DNA of 14,708 nt, taken from NCBI GenBank assembly GCA_036503065.1, contig DASXXM010000113.1, positions 1 to 14,708 of the forward strand, in the 5' to 3' direction. Every line of letters begins with the position of its first letter. Positions within the stretch are counted from its first letter, which is position 1. Below the pieces are notes generated by a model. The model saw only the letters and a program-made list of their open reading frames with translations, did not search any database and was not told where the DNA came from. The DNA is from DATEPR01 sp036503065 (GTDB taxonomy: Bacteria; Actinomycetota; Actinomycetes; Mycobacteriales; Pseudonocardiaceae). Position numbers and translations under genes: made by a program. Positions 1 through 8,047 of the stretch are shown here, in pieces.

Positions 1-97
1 CCTGCTGGTCGAGCAGCATGCCGATCAGCAGGGCCAGTGGGTCCCGGTCCAGCAGCGCGTCCGCTTCCGGGTTCTGGGTGAGACACAGCTTGGTCAC
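1..97 (-). CDS. HhH-GPD base-excision DNA repair family protein, N-terminal part
   Basis: This is the first 32 codons of a minus-strand gene that runs off the left edge. The reading frame from the GTG at 97 gives a peptide beginning TKLCLTQNPEADALL and continuing DPLALLIGMLLDQQ. I recognise this as the N-terminus of an actinobacterial HhH-GPD family related to base-excision DNA glycosylases; identification is from memory of the family. The helix-hairpin-helix and the catalytic Asp would lie beyond the edge and cannot be checked. No strong ribosome site precedes the GTG. The gene starts 50 bases after the acyltransferase stop on the same strand, so it may be read through from that operon, but nothing ties its function to glycan synthesis. 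Confidence 0.75.
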   Translation of the reverse strand, partial: MTKLCLTQNPEADALLDRDPLALLIGMLLDQQ

Positions 98-147
98 CCG
101 ACCAGCATGGCACGCCTGTGCGGCCGCGACAGCTCAGATCCTGCTCG

Positions 148-1281
148 TCAGGTGGTTCTGCGGCGGGTCAGTCTGCGGGCCAGTCGTTGGGACGGTCGCT
201 CTATGCCGCGGAAACTCAGTTCCACTGCGGCCATGGTGGCGATGACGCCGCACGCGATGCCGAGCGGGATCGGGAGTTTCGGATAGAGGAAACCCATCAG
301 CGGCAGCGCGATGACGCCGTGCCACAGGTAGATCGAATAGCTGCGATCGGCAAGATAGCTCACGACGCGACTCGGTCGGAGTTTGTCCTCCAACAGCAGC
401 AGGAGAACGAACAACAGCAGGCCGATGAGCGCGCCGGTGCCGTAGCCGTCGTCGATTCGGCCCATGTCCCGGTTGCCCGCCCACACAAAGGTCAGCCAGG
501 CGGCAAGGCCGAATACCACACCGAGTCGCAACGGGACGTGCTTGCTCCAGACCGCCCAGCAGATCTGGCCGAGCAACAGCACCGGCAGGTACGACAGCGA
601 TATCGCCAACAGGAAGAAATGCGCGCCGAAATCCCGGGCGAACGCGACGTCGGCCCAGCACACCGCCAGCTCGATCACGATGGCCAGCCACAGCATCCGC
701 TTGACCAGCGGCAGCAGGACCAGCAGCACCAGGTAGAACAGCACCTCGATGATCAGCGTCCACGCCACGCCGACCAGCACCACCTGGGGCAGCAGGACAT
801 AGTTCACCAACAGCCCGTTCGTCAGCACGGTGAACGGGCTGATCTGCGGCACCTGGTCGGCGGACAGGATGTGGAACGGGCCACCGAGCAGGGCCACGAA
901 CAGCACCACGGCGATCAGCACCGGGTAGATCCGCAGGACGCGCTTCACGGCGAACTCGCCCGCACGTTCCTGGCTCGCCCGGTAGGTCACGACGAAGCCG
1001 CTGACCAGGAAGAACAGTGCCACGCCGAAGTAGCCGAAGTCCTGCCGCAGGTGCAGTGGCGTCTGGACGTACTCGTCGATCACGTTGACGACGGACGACG
1101 AGTGACCCGCGCCCTGCCAGTAGCGCACCACGTGGCTGTAGAACACCAGCGGTGCCGCAACGGCCCGCAACAGGTCGAGGAACACGAACCTGGCCCGTCG
1201 TGGCGCGGCAGGGGCGGGCTCGACCGCGCTGTCCACGGCCGGGATCACGTCGGTGACCGCATCGCTGACGTCGACGCCCAC
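148..1281 (-). CDS. Acyltransferase family 3 membrane protein (probable O-acyltransferase)
   Basis: A 377-residue integral membrane protein of the acyltransferase-3 family, which moves acyl groups (often acetyl) across the membrane onto sugars, antibiotics or peptidoglycan. The family hallmark R-x10-H is visible as R39 and H50 in the first helix (FLDLLRAVAAPLVFYSH). It is followed by GVALFFLVSGFVV and a basic loop ending KRVLRIYPV, about ten hydrophobic segments, and the family-typical SYSIYLWHGVIALPL near the C-terminus. The open frame extends upstream to 1626, but that part overlaps the glycosyltransferase gene. I chose the GTG at 1281 because GGGAGGGG lies six bases before it and the first membrane segment follows normally. 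It has no fused SGNH domain, so the separate SGNH protein encoded at 6468-7784 is a plausible partner. The gap to the preceding gene is 40 bases, suggesting co-transcription. The acceptor is unknown. Confidence 0.88.
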   Translation of the reverse strand: MGVDVSDAVTDVIPAVDSAVEPAPAAPRRARFVFLDLLRAVAAPLVFYSHVVRYWQGAGHSSSVVNVIDEYVQTPLHLRQDFGYFGVALFFLVSGFVVTYRASQERAGEFAVKRVLRIYPVLIAVVLFVALLGGPFHILSADQVPQISPFTVLTNGLLVNYVLLPQVVLVGVAWTLIIEVLFYLVLLVLLPLVKRMLWLAIVIELAVCWADVAFARDFGAHFFLLAISLSYLPVLLLGQICWAVWSKHVPLRLGVVFGLAAWLTFVWAGNRDMGRIDDGYGTGALIGLLLFVLLLLLEDKLRPSRVVSYLADRSYSIYLWHGVIALPLMGFLYPKLPIPLGIACGVIATMAAVELSFRGIERPSQRLARRLTRRRTT

Positions 1282-1287
1282 TGCCCA

Positions 1288-1295
1288 CCCCTCCC
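1288..1295 (-). promoter_or_regulatory. Ribosome binding site of the acyltransferase gene
   Basis: GGGAGGGG on the minus strand, six bases before the GTG at 1281. It lies in the short gap after the glycosyltransferase stop and decides the start against the long upstream open frame. Confidence 0.7.
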
Positions 1296-1321
1296 GTTCG
1301 GCCCGACCGCGCGGTGTGGGC

Positions 1322-4300
1322 TCAGTGCCGCCCGCGCAGCCACAGCGTGACGAATCCGGCCGACGACGCCTCGGCCAGCCGCACCAGGCCGCGTGCCGAC
1401 CAACGGGAGCGGCCGATCGTCCGGCCGGCGACCAGGTCGTCCGCGATGCCGTCGGTGACCGGCAGGACGTCGTAGTCCCAGCCCTGGAACGTCTGGACCA
1501 CCGTTGCCGGGTCGGCGCCACCGATGCTGATCTCGGCGGGCCAGAACTCGCACAGCACGTCGGGCCGGTCGCGGCGCAGGACGTCGAGCAGGCCGGCCAG
1601 CGCCCGGTGGTCGCGGCCCTGCGCATCGCACTTGACCACGCGCACCTGCCGCTGGGCCAACTCGGGCACCCCGGCCAGCCGGACGCCCCTGACCCGCTCG
1701 CCGGACTCGCCCGCGGCCCCGACCCGGTGGTCGCCGCTGTTGCCCGGCTCGCCCGCGAACACGGTCACGTCCTCGTCGGCGTCCCATGCGGCCACCGGGA
1801 GCACGACGAGTCCGGCGGCGTCGGCGGCCGGGATGTTCGCCCGCACGTTGTGGTCGAGCAGCGTGCGTGCGGTCGCCTGGGGTTCGACGGCGAACACCGC
1901 GCCGGCACGGCCGACCTGGTGCAGCGCACGCACGGTGAAGTAGCCGACGTGGGCGCCGATGTCCACGAACGTGTCGCCCGGCCGCAGCAGGTGGTCGATG
2001 ATGCGTGACTCGGCCGGCTCCCACGACGCGTAGTGCCGCAGCCAGGGCAGCATCACGGTGTCGTCGGCGGGCAGCCGCAGCACGCCGACGTCGGTGGCCA
2101 CGGTCGCGGTCGGCGGCAGGTCGCCGGTGTCGGCCAGCAGCGCGTTGTGGTTGCGGACCGACACGTCGACGGCATGCACCCGGCCGGCCAGTTCGGCACC
2201 CGCCGTCGCGGCTTCGGTGGCCGTGCGGGTGACCTCGTCGATCCGGACGTCCCGCTCGGCGAACAGCGACATGACCTTGGTGTCGAGCGTGTCCTGCGTG
2301 TCCCGCGCCTCCGCGAGTCCCCGCACGACGCTGTCGATGCGACCGGTGAGTTCGGCGACCTGCTCGGCGTGCCGGGTGGCCTGCTCGGCGAGCGCGCCGT
2401 CGGCCGCCCGCCGGTGGGCGGCGACCTCGTCGGCCAGGCGGGACACCGAGTCGCGCAGTGCCGCGTGCTGGTTCGCGCCGTGCGTCTCGACACCGGTGAC
2501 GCGGCCGTCGAGTTGACGGACGGTGGTCTCGACGCCGTCGACGATCACGCCCAGCACGTTGCGTTGATGGTGGTCGTAGTGGTCGATCGCCCTGAGCACG
2601 ACCTTGCGCATGGCGGGCGCCAACGGCACCCGGCTGGGCGCGCCGATGTCCGCCCGCCAGCGCAGCGCCTCCCGCGCGGTGTCCAACGTCCTGGCCGGGC
2701 CGTCGGCCGGACCGATCGGCGTTTCCGTCGAGCCGCGCTGCTGCCACTGGCGGCGGGCGTCCGCGACCCGCGCCGCGACCCATGCCGACGCGGCCGCGGG
2801 CGACCGGGTGGCCAGCAGGTGTTCACGGGCCAGCGCGCCGCGTTTGCGGGCGTCCTCCGGGTCGGCCACAACGGCACGCAGCGCGGCAACGGCGGCGTCG
2901 AGGTTCGGCTGCGCCCATACCGCGTCCGGCGGGTACGGGTAGCAGCCCGGCCCGACCGGCACCAGGTCGTAGCCGACCGGCCAGCCGGTGTCCGGGGTGA
3001 GCACCTCGGCGCTGCCGCCGTAGTCGGTGGCGATCACCGGCAGGCCGCGGATCATGGCCTCGGCGACGGTCAGGCCGAAGCCCTCGCTGCGGTGCAGCGA
3101 CAGGTAGCAGTCCGCCCGCGTGAACAGGGCGCCGACCTCGTCGGCGTCGAGATACTGCTCCAGCAGCGTGATCCGCGGCTCTTCGGCCACCGCCAGCCGC
3201 AGCTTCTCCCGGTCGCCCTGGTGCTGCTCGCCGTTGATCGACTTGATGATCAGGCGTACGTCGTCGGCGGCACCGAACGCGGACTGGAAGGCACGGACGG
3301 CAGCCAGCGGGTTCTTGCGCTCGAAGATGCTGTTGTAGTCGAAGACGAACAGGAACGTCGTGGTCGACGATGCCGGCCGCACCGGCAATGTGGTGCCCCG
3401 CAACGGATCGCGTACCGGGACCGGGAACACCCGGACCGGCACCGGCGCGTTCGCCGCGATGGCCGCGCGGCAGAACTCGCTGATCGTCCACACCTCGTCC
3501 ACGTCCGCGAACGAGGTGGCCATCCAGTCAGGGAACTCGGCCAGTTCCCACGACCACAGGCCGATGACGTGGCGGTCGGCGACGAGTTCGCGGTGCAGGC
3601 GCACGGCCGGTTTCGTCATGTCCGCGTTCACGCACAGCACGCTCACCGGGTAGTGCGGCTCGCCGGTCAGCCCCGCCGGCAGCGGATGCCCGGTACGGTT
3701 CGCGACCATGGCCTCCTCGACGGCCATGGCGGCCGGCAGGCCTGCGTCGCGGACGGCGTGCAGCAGTAGTCGGCCCATCTCGCCGACGCCGAGTTCCGCG
3801 CTGAAGTAGCCGAGCAGGTTCACGCCCGGCTCGTCCCGCACGGGCACCGACTTCGCGGGCGGCAGCACGGGCACGGCCGCCGGGTGCAGTTCGCCTTCCG
3901 CGACACCCGATGTCGCGCACCACTCCCGGTATGCGTCCAGGTCGGCGCCCAACGGTTCCGCGAACACCTGGCGCAGGTCGGCGCGGGAGCGCCACAGCGC
4001 CATGGCCCAGCGGGTGCTGCCGGCGACGCGCTGCTCCTCGTCCGCGGGCGCAGCGGCCCACGCGAGGAACGACGCAACGCCGCCGTCCCCGAACGGGCTG
4101 GGCGGCGCCTGGGTGCCGGCGCGTTCCGCCGCCACCCAGGCGTCGCGGAACATCCGGCGCACGGACGCGGACAGACGGGTGCCGTCCGGCAACGCGGCCC
4201 AGCCGTAGGGCACGGACTCCAGCTTGTCGCCGTAGCCCGCGGCGATGAGCTTGGCGCGGTAGTCCGCGCACAGCCTGGCGAGCACCGGCTGTTCGGACAG

Positions 4301-5113
4301 CAGGACCCGTGGCTGGTCGGCGAAGTGCATGGACAGCAGCCAGGGCCGCTCCGGCCGGAAACCGCTGAAGTGGTAGAACCGCAACGGTTGCCCGCCCGCG
4401 CGCAGTTCTCCGTCCACAGTGGCCAGCTCGCGCTGGTAGACGTTCCAGTACGCGACGTTGAAACCGGGATCGGCCAGCACCGTGTGCCGGAACAACGCCG
4501 GCACGTTGTCGACCCACCGCTGGTCGGTGAACATCTGCTCGGTCGGCGCGACGAGCGCGTCGTGACGCAGCCGTTCGGCCCAGAAGTCCAGGAACGGCAT
4601 GGCGGCGGAAGACACCGCCACGAAACCGAGATTGAACACACCAGAAGCCATGATGTCCGCTTCGGTGGGCCGCAGGCCGTCGCGCGGCATCGGCTCGGTG
4701 ACGTGCGGTGTCAGCACGATGTCGTTGGCCAGCACGAGATCGGCGAGTTCCGGGAACGGCGCGAACACCTCGATGTCCGGGTCGAGGTAGATCGCGACGT
4801 CGGCCTCTGTCAGCAGCAGCCGCAACAGCGACGGCTTCACCGCGGTGGCGAGTTCGGTCACCGAGTACGCGGCCGCCATCCGGTGGTAGTCATCGGCCGG
4901 AATGGACAGTCGGTCCGGCGTCACCAGCAGTGCGCCCGCCGGCCACGGCCGCTGTGCGACTACGTCGTCGTCGGTGGCGTCCAGCACGAGCACCCGCAAC
5001 ACCGCGTCGGGATGGTGGCGCAGGAAGGACTCGGCAAGCACCCGGGCGGCGGGCAGGTAGCCGCGGGACACCACGGTGCCCGCCGCCACCCGCGCGGCAG
5101 CGTGGTCAGCCAT
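1322..5113 (-). CDS. Glycosyltransferase-glycosyltransferase-coiled coil-FkbM methyltransferase fusion
   Basis: A 1263-residue soluble multidomain protein. Residues about 10-260 look like a GT-A nucleotide-sugar transferase with a DPD metal-binding motif (D111, D113) in VAIYLDPDIEVF. Residues about 430-790 are a GT-B, family-4-like glycosyltransferase with the E-x7-E pair E677/E685 in RSEGFGLTVAEAM. Residues about 850-995 are rich in Ala, Glu, Arg and Asp with spaced Val/Leu and lack Pro, suggesting a coiled coil. Residues about 1000-1260 are an FkbM-type SAM-dependent O-methyltransferase (FVDIGAHVGYFTV at 1049; KCDAQGRDHRAL in place of the usual KIDVEG-like motif). The ATG at 5113 overlaps the end of the upstream gene by eight bases, so translation is probably coupled. 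No signal peptide or membrane segment is seen, so it should act in the cytoplasm. Sugar donors and acceptor cannot be read from the sequence. Confidence 0.9.
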   Translation of the reverse strand: MADHAAARVAAGTVVSRGYLPAARVLAESFLRHHPDAVLRVLVLDATDDDVVAQRPWPAGALLVTPDRLSIPADDYHRMAAAYSVTELATAVKPSLLRLLLTEADVAIYLDPDIEVFAPFPELADLVLANDIVLTPHVTEPMPRDGLRPTEADIMASGVFNLGFVAVSSAAMPFLDFWAERLRHDALVAPTEQMFTDQRWVDNVPALFRHTVLADPGFNVAYWNVYQRELATVDGELRAGGQPLRFYHFSGFRPERPWLLSMHFADQPRVLLSEQPVLARLCADYRAKLIAAGYGDKLESVPYGWAALPDGTRLSASVRRMFRDAWVAAERAGTQAPPSPFGDGGVASFLAWAAAPADEEQRVAGSTRWAMALWRSRADLRQVFAEPLGADLDAYREWCATSGVAEGELHPAAVPVLPPAKSVPVRDEPGVNLLGYFSAELGVGEMGRLLLHAVRDAGLPAAMAVEEAMVANRTGHPLPAGLTGEPHYPVSVLCVNADMTKPAVRLHRELVADRHVIGLWSWELAEFPDWMATSFADVDEVWTISEFCRAAIAANAPVPVRVFPVPVRDPLRGTTLPVRPASSTTTFLFVFDYNSIFERKNPLAAVRAFQSAFGAADDVRLIIKSINGEQHQGDREKLRLAVAEEPRITLLEQYLDADEVGALFTRADCYLSLHRSEGFGLTVAEAMIRGLPVIATDYGGSAEVLTPDTGWPVGYDLVPVGPGCYPYPPDAVWAQPNLDAAVAALRAVVADPEDARKRGALAREHLLATRSPAAASAWVAARVADARRQWQQRGSTETPIGPADGPARTLDTAREALRWRADIGAPSRVPLAPAMRKVVLRAIDHYDHHQRNVLGVIVDGVETTVRQLDGRVTGVETHGANQHAALRDSVSRLADEVAAHRRAADGALAEQATRHAEQVAELTGRIDSVVRGLAEARDTQDTLDTKVMSLFAERDVRIDEVTRTATEAATAGAELAGRVHAVDVSVRNHNALLADTGDLPPTATVATDVGVLRLPADDTVMLPWLRHYASWEPAESRIIDHLLRPGDTFVDIGAHVGYFTVRALHQVGRAGAVFAVEPQATARTLLDHNVRANIPAADAAGLVVLPVAAWDADEDVTVFAGEPGNSGDHRVGAAGESGERVRGVRLAGVPELAQRQVRVVKCDAQGRDHRALAGLLDVLRRDRPDVLCEFWPAEISIGGADPATVVQTFQGWDYDVLPVTDGIADDLVAGRTIGRSRWSARGLVRLAEASSAGFVTLWLRGRH

Positions 5114-6338
5114 TCGACGGCAGCTTCGTGAGCTGGTCGTTGAGCACCGATGTCAACTCCTGGTCCACACCGGTCGGATCCGGTCCCTGCACCTGGATGC
5201 GCAGCACGTACGTCCCGCTGGCGTACTCTGCCCGCCGCAGCGGACCGCCCTGCGCGGTGTCGAGTACCTGGATGAGCACGCCGACCGGACCGCCCGCGCG
5301 GGCCTGCATCTGGTACCTGATCTGGAGCGTGGACAACTGGGTCGCGATGTTGTCCGCGGCCTGCGCACCGCTGGTCTTGACGATGAGGATCAGGACCCGG
5401 TTCGACCCGGTCCTGGTGTCACTGAAATAGGTGGTGGTCGGCTGGCCGGCCTGGATCGCGGTGATCTCGTCCGGCGACAGGAAACCGAGCGACGTGACGT
5501 CCGCGAACGTGCGGACCGTGTTCGGCGACGTCGAGCCGGGGATGTGCGCGATCGGGCCGGTCGGCGTGGGAGTGGTCGTCGGCGCGGGTCGAGTGGTCTG
5601 GGCGGGCGGGCTCTGTTGGGCGGAACTGTTGCCGGAGAACGGTTTGAAGACCAGGATCGCGCCGACGACCACCACGACCAGTACGACGACGCCGAGCACG
5701 GCGAAGAGCCGGCCCCGGCCACCGCCGCGCCGGTCGAACACCTCGGGGCCCTGCGAATACCACGGCTCGTTCTGTCGCAGGCTGCCCAGCGGCGGGAACT
5801 CCGCGCCCGCCCAGGGCGGCGCGTCCGGACTGCCTGGCGGCTGGGTCGACCAGCCGGCGTTCTGGCCACCCGGACCGGCGGGCCGGCCACCGAATCCGGT
5901 GACGATCTGGGTGCGGTCCGCGTTGTCCGGCGACTGGCCCGGCTGTTCCACCGGCCGCACGATCTGCGTGGCCTCCGCGCTGTCGTTGGGCGGCGTCTGG
6001 CCGCCGCGCACGACCTGCGTCCGGTCACCTGGCCCGCCGTCGGACGGCTGCCCCGGCGCTGGCTGGCTGATCGAGTGGGTGCGCTCGGACTGGCCCTGCG
6101 GCGATTGGACCTGTTGCGGCTGGACCTGTTGCGGGTAGGGCGGAAACTGCGGCTGCGGTCCCGGTGTCCACTGGCCGGCCTGAGGCTGCTGCGGAGGGTG
6201 CGGTGCCGGCGTCGACGGGACGGCACCCGCTGCGGTCTGCGCGAGCAGGGAGTCCCGCCGTTTGCGGTACTCCTGCGCGGACACCTTGCCCGCGGCGAGG
6301 TCCTCATCAAGCTGACGAAGCTCGTCCTGCCAGCTCAA
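5106..6338 (-). CDS. Pro/Gln-rich single-pass membrane protein with N-terminal SHOCT-like helix
   Basis: A 410-residue protein of unknown function. It opens with MSWQDELRQLDEDLAAGKVS and then EYRKRRDSLL, a short amphipathic segment like the N-termini of many actinobacterial membrane proteins and similar to a SHOCT motif. Residues 40-200 are low-complexity Pro/Gln/Gly and contain three T-Q-(V/I)-V motifs at T107, T124 and T143. A strong membrane helix spans about 211-232 (LFAVLGVVVLVVVVVGAIL). A Thr/Pro linker and a roughly 140-residue outer domain (270-410) follow, with no family I recognise. The TTG at 6338 is preferred over the ATG at 6383 because GAAGGGGG lies seven bases before it. The gene overlaps the start of the glycosyltransferase fusion, so the protein may scaffold or regulate that machinery at the membrane; this is inference. 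Confidence 0.82.
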   Translation of the reverse strand: MSWQDELRQLDEDLAAGKVSAQEYRKRRDSLLAQTAAGAVPSTPAPHPPQQPQAGQWTPGPQPQFPPYPQQVQPQQVQSPQGQSERTHSISQPAPGQPSDGGPGDRTQVVRGGQTPPNDSAEATQIVRPVEQPGQSPDNADRTQIVTGFGGRPAGPGGQNAGWSTQPPGSPDAPPWAGAEFPPLGSLRQNEPWYSQGPEVFDRRGGGRGRLFAVLGVVVLVVVVVGAILVFKPFSGNSSAQQSPPAQTTRPAPTTTPTPTGPIAHIPGSTSPNTVRTFADVTSLGFLSPDEITAIQAGQPTTTYFSDTRTGSNRVLILIVKTSGAQAADNIATQLSTLQIRYQMQARAGGPVGVLIQVLDTAQGGPLRRAEYASGTYVLRIQVQGPDPTGVDQELTSVLNDQLTKLPSNG

Positions 6339-6345
6339 GCCGGCA

Positions 6346-6353
6346 CCCCCTTC
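6346..6353 (-). promoter_or_regulatory. Ribosome binding site selecting a TTG start
   Basis: GAAGGGGG on the minus strand, seven bases before TTG at 6338. The protein from this TTG begins SWQDELRQLDEDL, the expected start for this kind of N-terminus, whereas the upstream ATG at 6383 adds a Cys-rich stretch with no ribosome site. Confidence 0.65.
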
Positions 6354-6467
6354 TTGCGAGAACTGACCACAGTCACATGACATGAAGTGTGTGGGAGGAC
6401 GCCATTGTGCACAGCACGGCAGGCGGCCGGGCGCAACTACACCAAGTTGATGCCTTCGGACGAAACC

Positions 6468-7784
6468 CTAGCGCATCGGGTGACTTGCCAAAGCAGCCCG
6501 GATACTGCCAATGACCTGCGGTTGCAGGAAGGGCGCGGTACCCGCGGTGAGGTTCCGCTCCACCACCTCGATCACGATCGTGCGTGCGTTCACCATCGTC
6601 GCGATCACCGGGCCGGGCGCGCTCGCCACGCCGCCGTAGTCGATCGCGGTGGCGTCGCCGAACACCGCCGGCAGATAGCGCGTGGCCGGCAGCAGGAAGG
6701 AGTCCCCGAGCACCGCGACCGACCCGGTGATCACGCCGGTGGTGGGCGCCGAACCGAAGTGCGTGGGCTGGTTCAGCTCGGTGTAGGCACGCCCGGTGCG
6801 GTCGGCGGTGCCGTCCGGGCTGAGGTGATACGTCTGGTCGTGGTTGGCCACGGTGCCACCGACCATCCTGGACAGGTCGCCAGGGCCGGACAGGACGGCC
6901 GCCGGGCTGGACCGCCAGGTGCGCGTGATGCCGGGGGTGATGGTTTCGGCGACCGCGCGCACCAGGTAGAGCGCACCCTCGTCGGACCAGTGGGTGTCGG
7001 CCGGGTAGTAGGCCAGCTGGTGGTTCATGCTGGCCAGCGTGTTCAGCCCGGCACGCAGGTCGATCGCGCCCGCGGTGCTGGTGACCGCGCTCCAGAACTG
7101 GTTCGTGACCTGGGTGGCGCAGTCCTTGTTCGGGTAGTCGGCCGGCAGGTACTGCGGCACCTCGGTGGTCTTGTCCGGCACGACGACCAGCACCATGGAC
7201 CGCCCGGACGCCTCGACCGCGGTGCGCAGTTGCGCCAACTCGCCGACCGTGGTGGCCACCGGCTGGTCCGGCGCGCACTTCGCGATCAGGTCCTGGGCGT
7301 AGTACAGCCATCCGTTGCTGCCGACGATGACCTGGGAGTAGTCGACGGCGGGCGACTGCTGTTGCGGGGTCGACTGGCCGACCGGTCCCACCGGAGCACC
7401 GGCGGCCTGGCGACCGGTCCCGGAGTACACCGGCGCCTCACCGAACAGCGAGCCGCTGATGCCGTTCTCGGCCCGGACGCCGAACTGGCGCAACGGCAGG
7501 TTGTCGGTCGCCCAGTTGCTCAGGCCGGTGAAGAAGCCCCACCCGGCACCGGTGCTGGGAAAGGCGGCCAGCCGGTGGTTCTCGAACTCCTGCGGCCGCA
7601 CGCCGAACACGAAGGCCAGCGCGGGTACCAGGAAGAAGACGACGGCACAGGTCAGCGAGACGCGTTGCCGGCGGCCGTGGCGGGGCCGGTGCAGGGCGTG
7701 TTCGCGCGGCAGCAGTGACTCGTGGATCGGGGGCAGCTCACCGGCAGGCGCTGCCGGCTTGGTGTCGTGTTCCGACCTGGTCAC
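6468..7784 (-). CDS. AlgX/AlgJ-like SGNH-fold membrane-anchored protein (probable glycan O-acetylation)
   Basis: A 438-residue protein with a basic N-terminal tail, one membrane helix at about 41-62 and a large outer domain. The domain has the AlgX/AlgJ order of motifs: SNGWLYYAQD (156-165), DTHWSDEG (D263, H265) and LGDSF (D361, S362). In characterised AlgX and AlgJ the Asp-His of the DTxxW-like motif and the Ser of GDSF form the catalytic triad that acetylates alginate. All three residues are present here, so activity on a surface polysaccharide is plausible. C170 and C222 could form a disulfide. The frame is open back to 8051, but the upstream part is low-complexity. I chose the GTG at 7784 because TACCCT sits seven bases before it and no ribosome site is present, consistent with a leaderless transcript. 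It heads the glycan operon; a 129-base gap to the next gene could hold an internal promoter. Confidence 0.87.
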   Translation of the reverse strand: MTRSEHDTKPAAPAGELPPIHESLLPREHALHRPRHGRRQRVSLTCAVVFFLVPALAFVFGVRPQEFENHRLAAFPSTGAGWGFFTGLSNWATDNLPLRQFGVRAENGISGSLFGEAPVYSGTGRQAAGAPVGPVGQSTPQQQSPAVDYSQVIVGSNGWLYYAQDLIAKCAPDQPVATTVGELAQLRTAVEASGRSMVLVVVPDKTTEVPQYLPADYPNKDCATQVTNQFWSAVTSTAGAIDLRAGLNTLASMNHQLAYYPADTHWSDEGALYLVRAVAETITPGITRTWRSSPAAVLSGPGDLSRMVGGTVANHDQTYHLSPDGTADRTGRAYTELNQPTHFGSAPTTGVITGSVAVLGDSFLLPATRYLPAVFGDATAIDYGGVASAPGPVIATMVNARTIVIEVVERNLTAGTAPFLQPQVIGSIRAALASHPMR

Positions 7785-7791
7785 AGAGGTC

Positions 7792-7797
7792 AGGGTA
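7792..7797 (-). promoter_or_regulatory. Possible -10 box for a leaderless AlgX-like transcript
   Basis: TACCCT on the minus strand, followed by seven bases and then the GTG at 7784. No convincing -35 box is seen 17-18 bases upstream. The call rests on the TANNNT pattern and the absence of a ribosome site. Confidence 0.4.
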
Positions 7798-7937
7798 GCC
7801 AACCCGCGGCAGCGGGTACGGCGGTTGGGGATGTGTGGCAACCCGGCTGGTCGTGCGGGCGTCCTACTGGGTGAGGACCGCGGGTGTGTCGCTACCCGTG
7901 GCCGGTGCGGTCGGGGCGCACCCTGATGCGACACGCC

Positions 7938-7944
7938 GGAAGGA
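7938..7944 (+). promoter_or_regulatory. Strong ribosome binding site of the 29-residue miniprotein
   Basis: GGAAGGA, five bases before the ATG at 7950. This is one of the best ribosome sites in the window. Upstream, at 7876-7912, two nested short inverted repeats (GACCG/CGGTC and CGGGT/ACCCG) could fold in the leader. Confidence 0.6.
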
Positions 7945-7949
7945 CTCCC

Positions 7950-8039
7950 ATGTGGGTGCAGGTGCTGCTGTTGGTCGCCGTCGGGATCTTCTTCCTGGTC
8001 CGGCTGGGACTGTCGCTGGCGCGGCGCGCCTGTCGGTAG
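7950..8039 (+). CDS. Small hydrophobic membrane miniprotein, 29 residues
   Basis: A 30-codon frame from ATG to TAG. The peptide starts MWVQVLLLVAVGIFFLVRLG and ends with a basic tail SLARRACR. It fits a single membrane helix with a positively charged, probably cytoplasmic, C-terminus. GGAAGGA lies five bases before the ATG. The frame ends eight bases from the stop of the response regulator, in convergent orientation, and fills a gap left by the larger genes. Almost all third positions are G or C, as in real genes here, but in such DNA that is weak evidence. I recognise no family. It could be a small membrane modulator of the neighbouring histidine kinase or of the SGNH protein encoded on the other side; both are guesses. 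A chance frame cannot be excluded. Confidence 0.5.
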   Translation: MWVQVLLLVAVGIFFLVRLGLSLARRACR

Positions 8040-8047
8040 GCAGTCGG

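Noticed and set aside
118..5131. Long plus-strand open frames (118-1350, 2033-3769, 3884-5131) opposite the glycan genes
   Set aside because: They are antisense to well-identified proteins; their translations are rich in Arg, Gln, His and Gly without any domain, the usual artefact of very GC-rich genes.
6339..6383. ATG at 6383 as start of the Pro/Gln-rich membrane protein
   Set aside because: It adds a Cys-containing stretch with no ribosome site, while TTG at 6338 has GAAGGGGG at seven bases and gives a family-like N-terminus.
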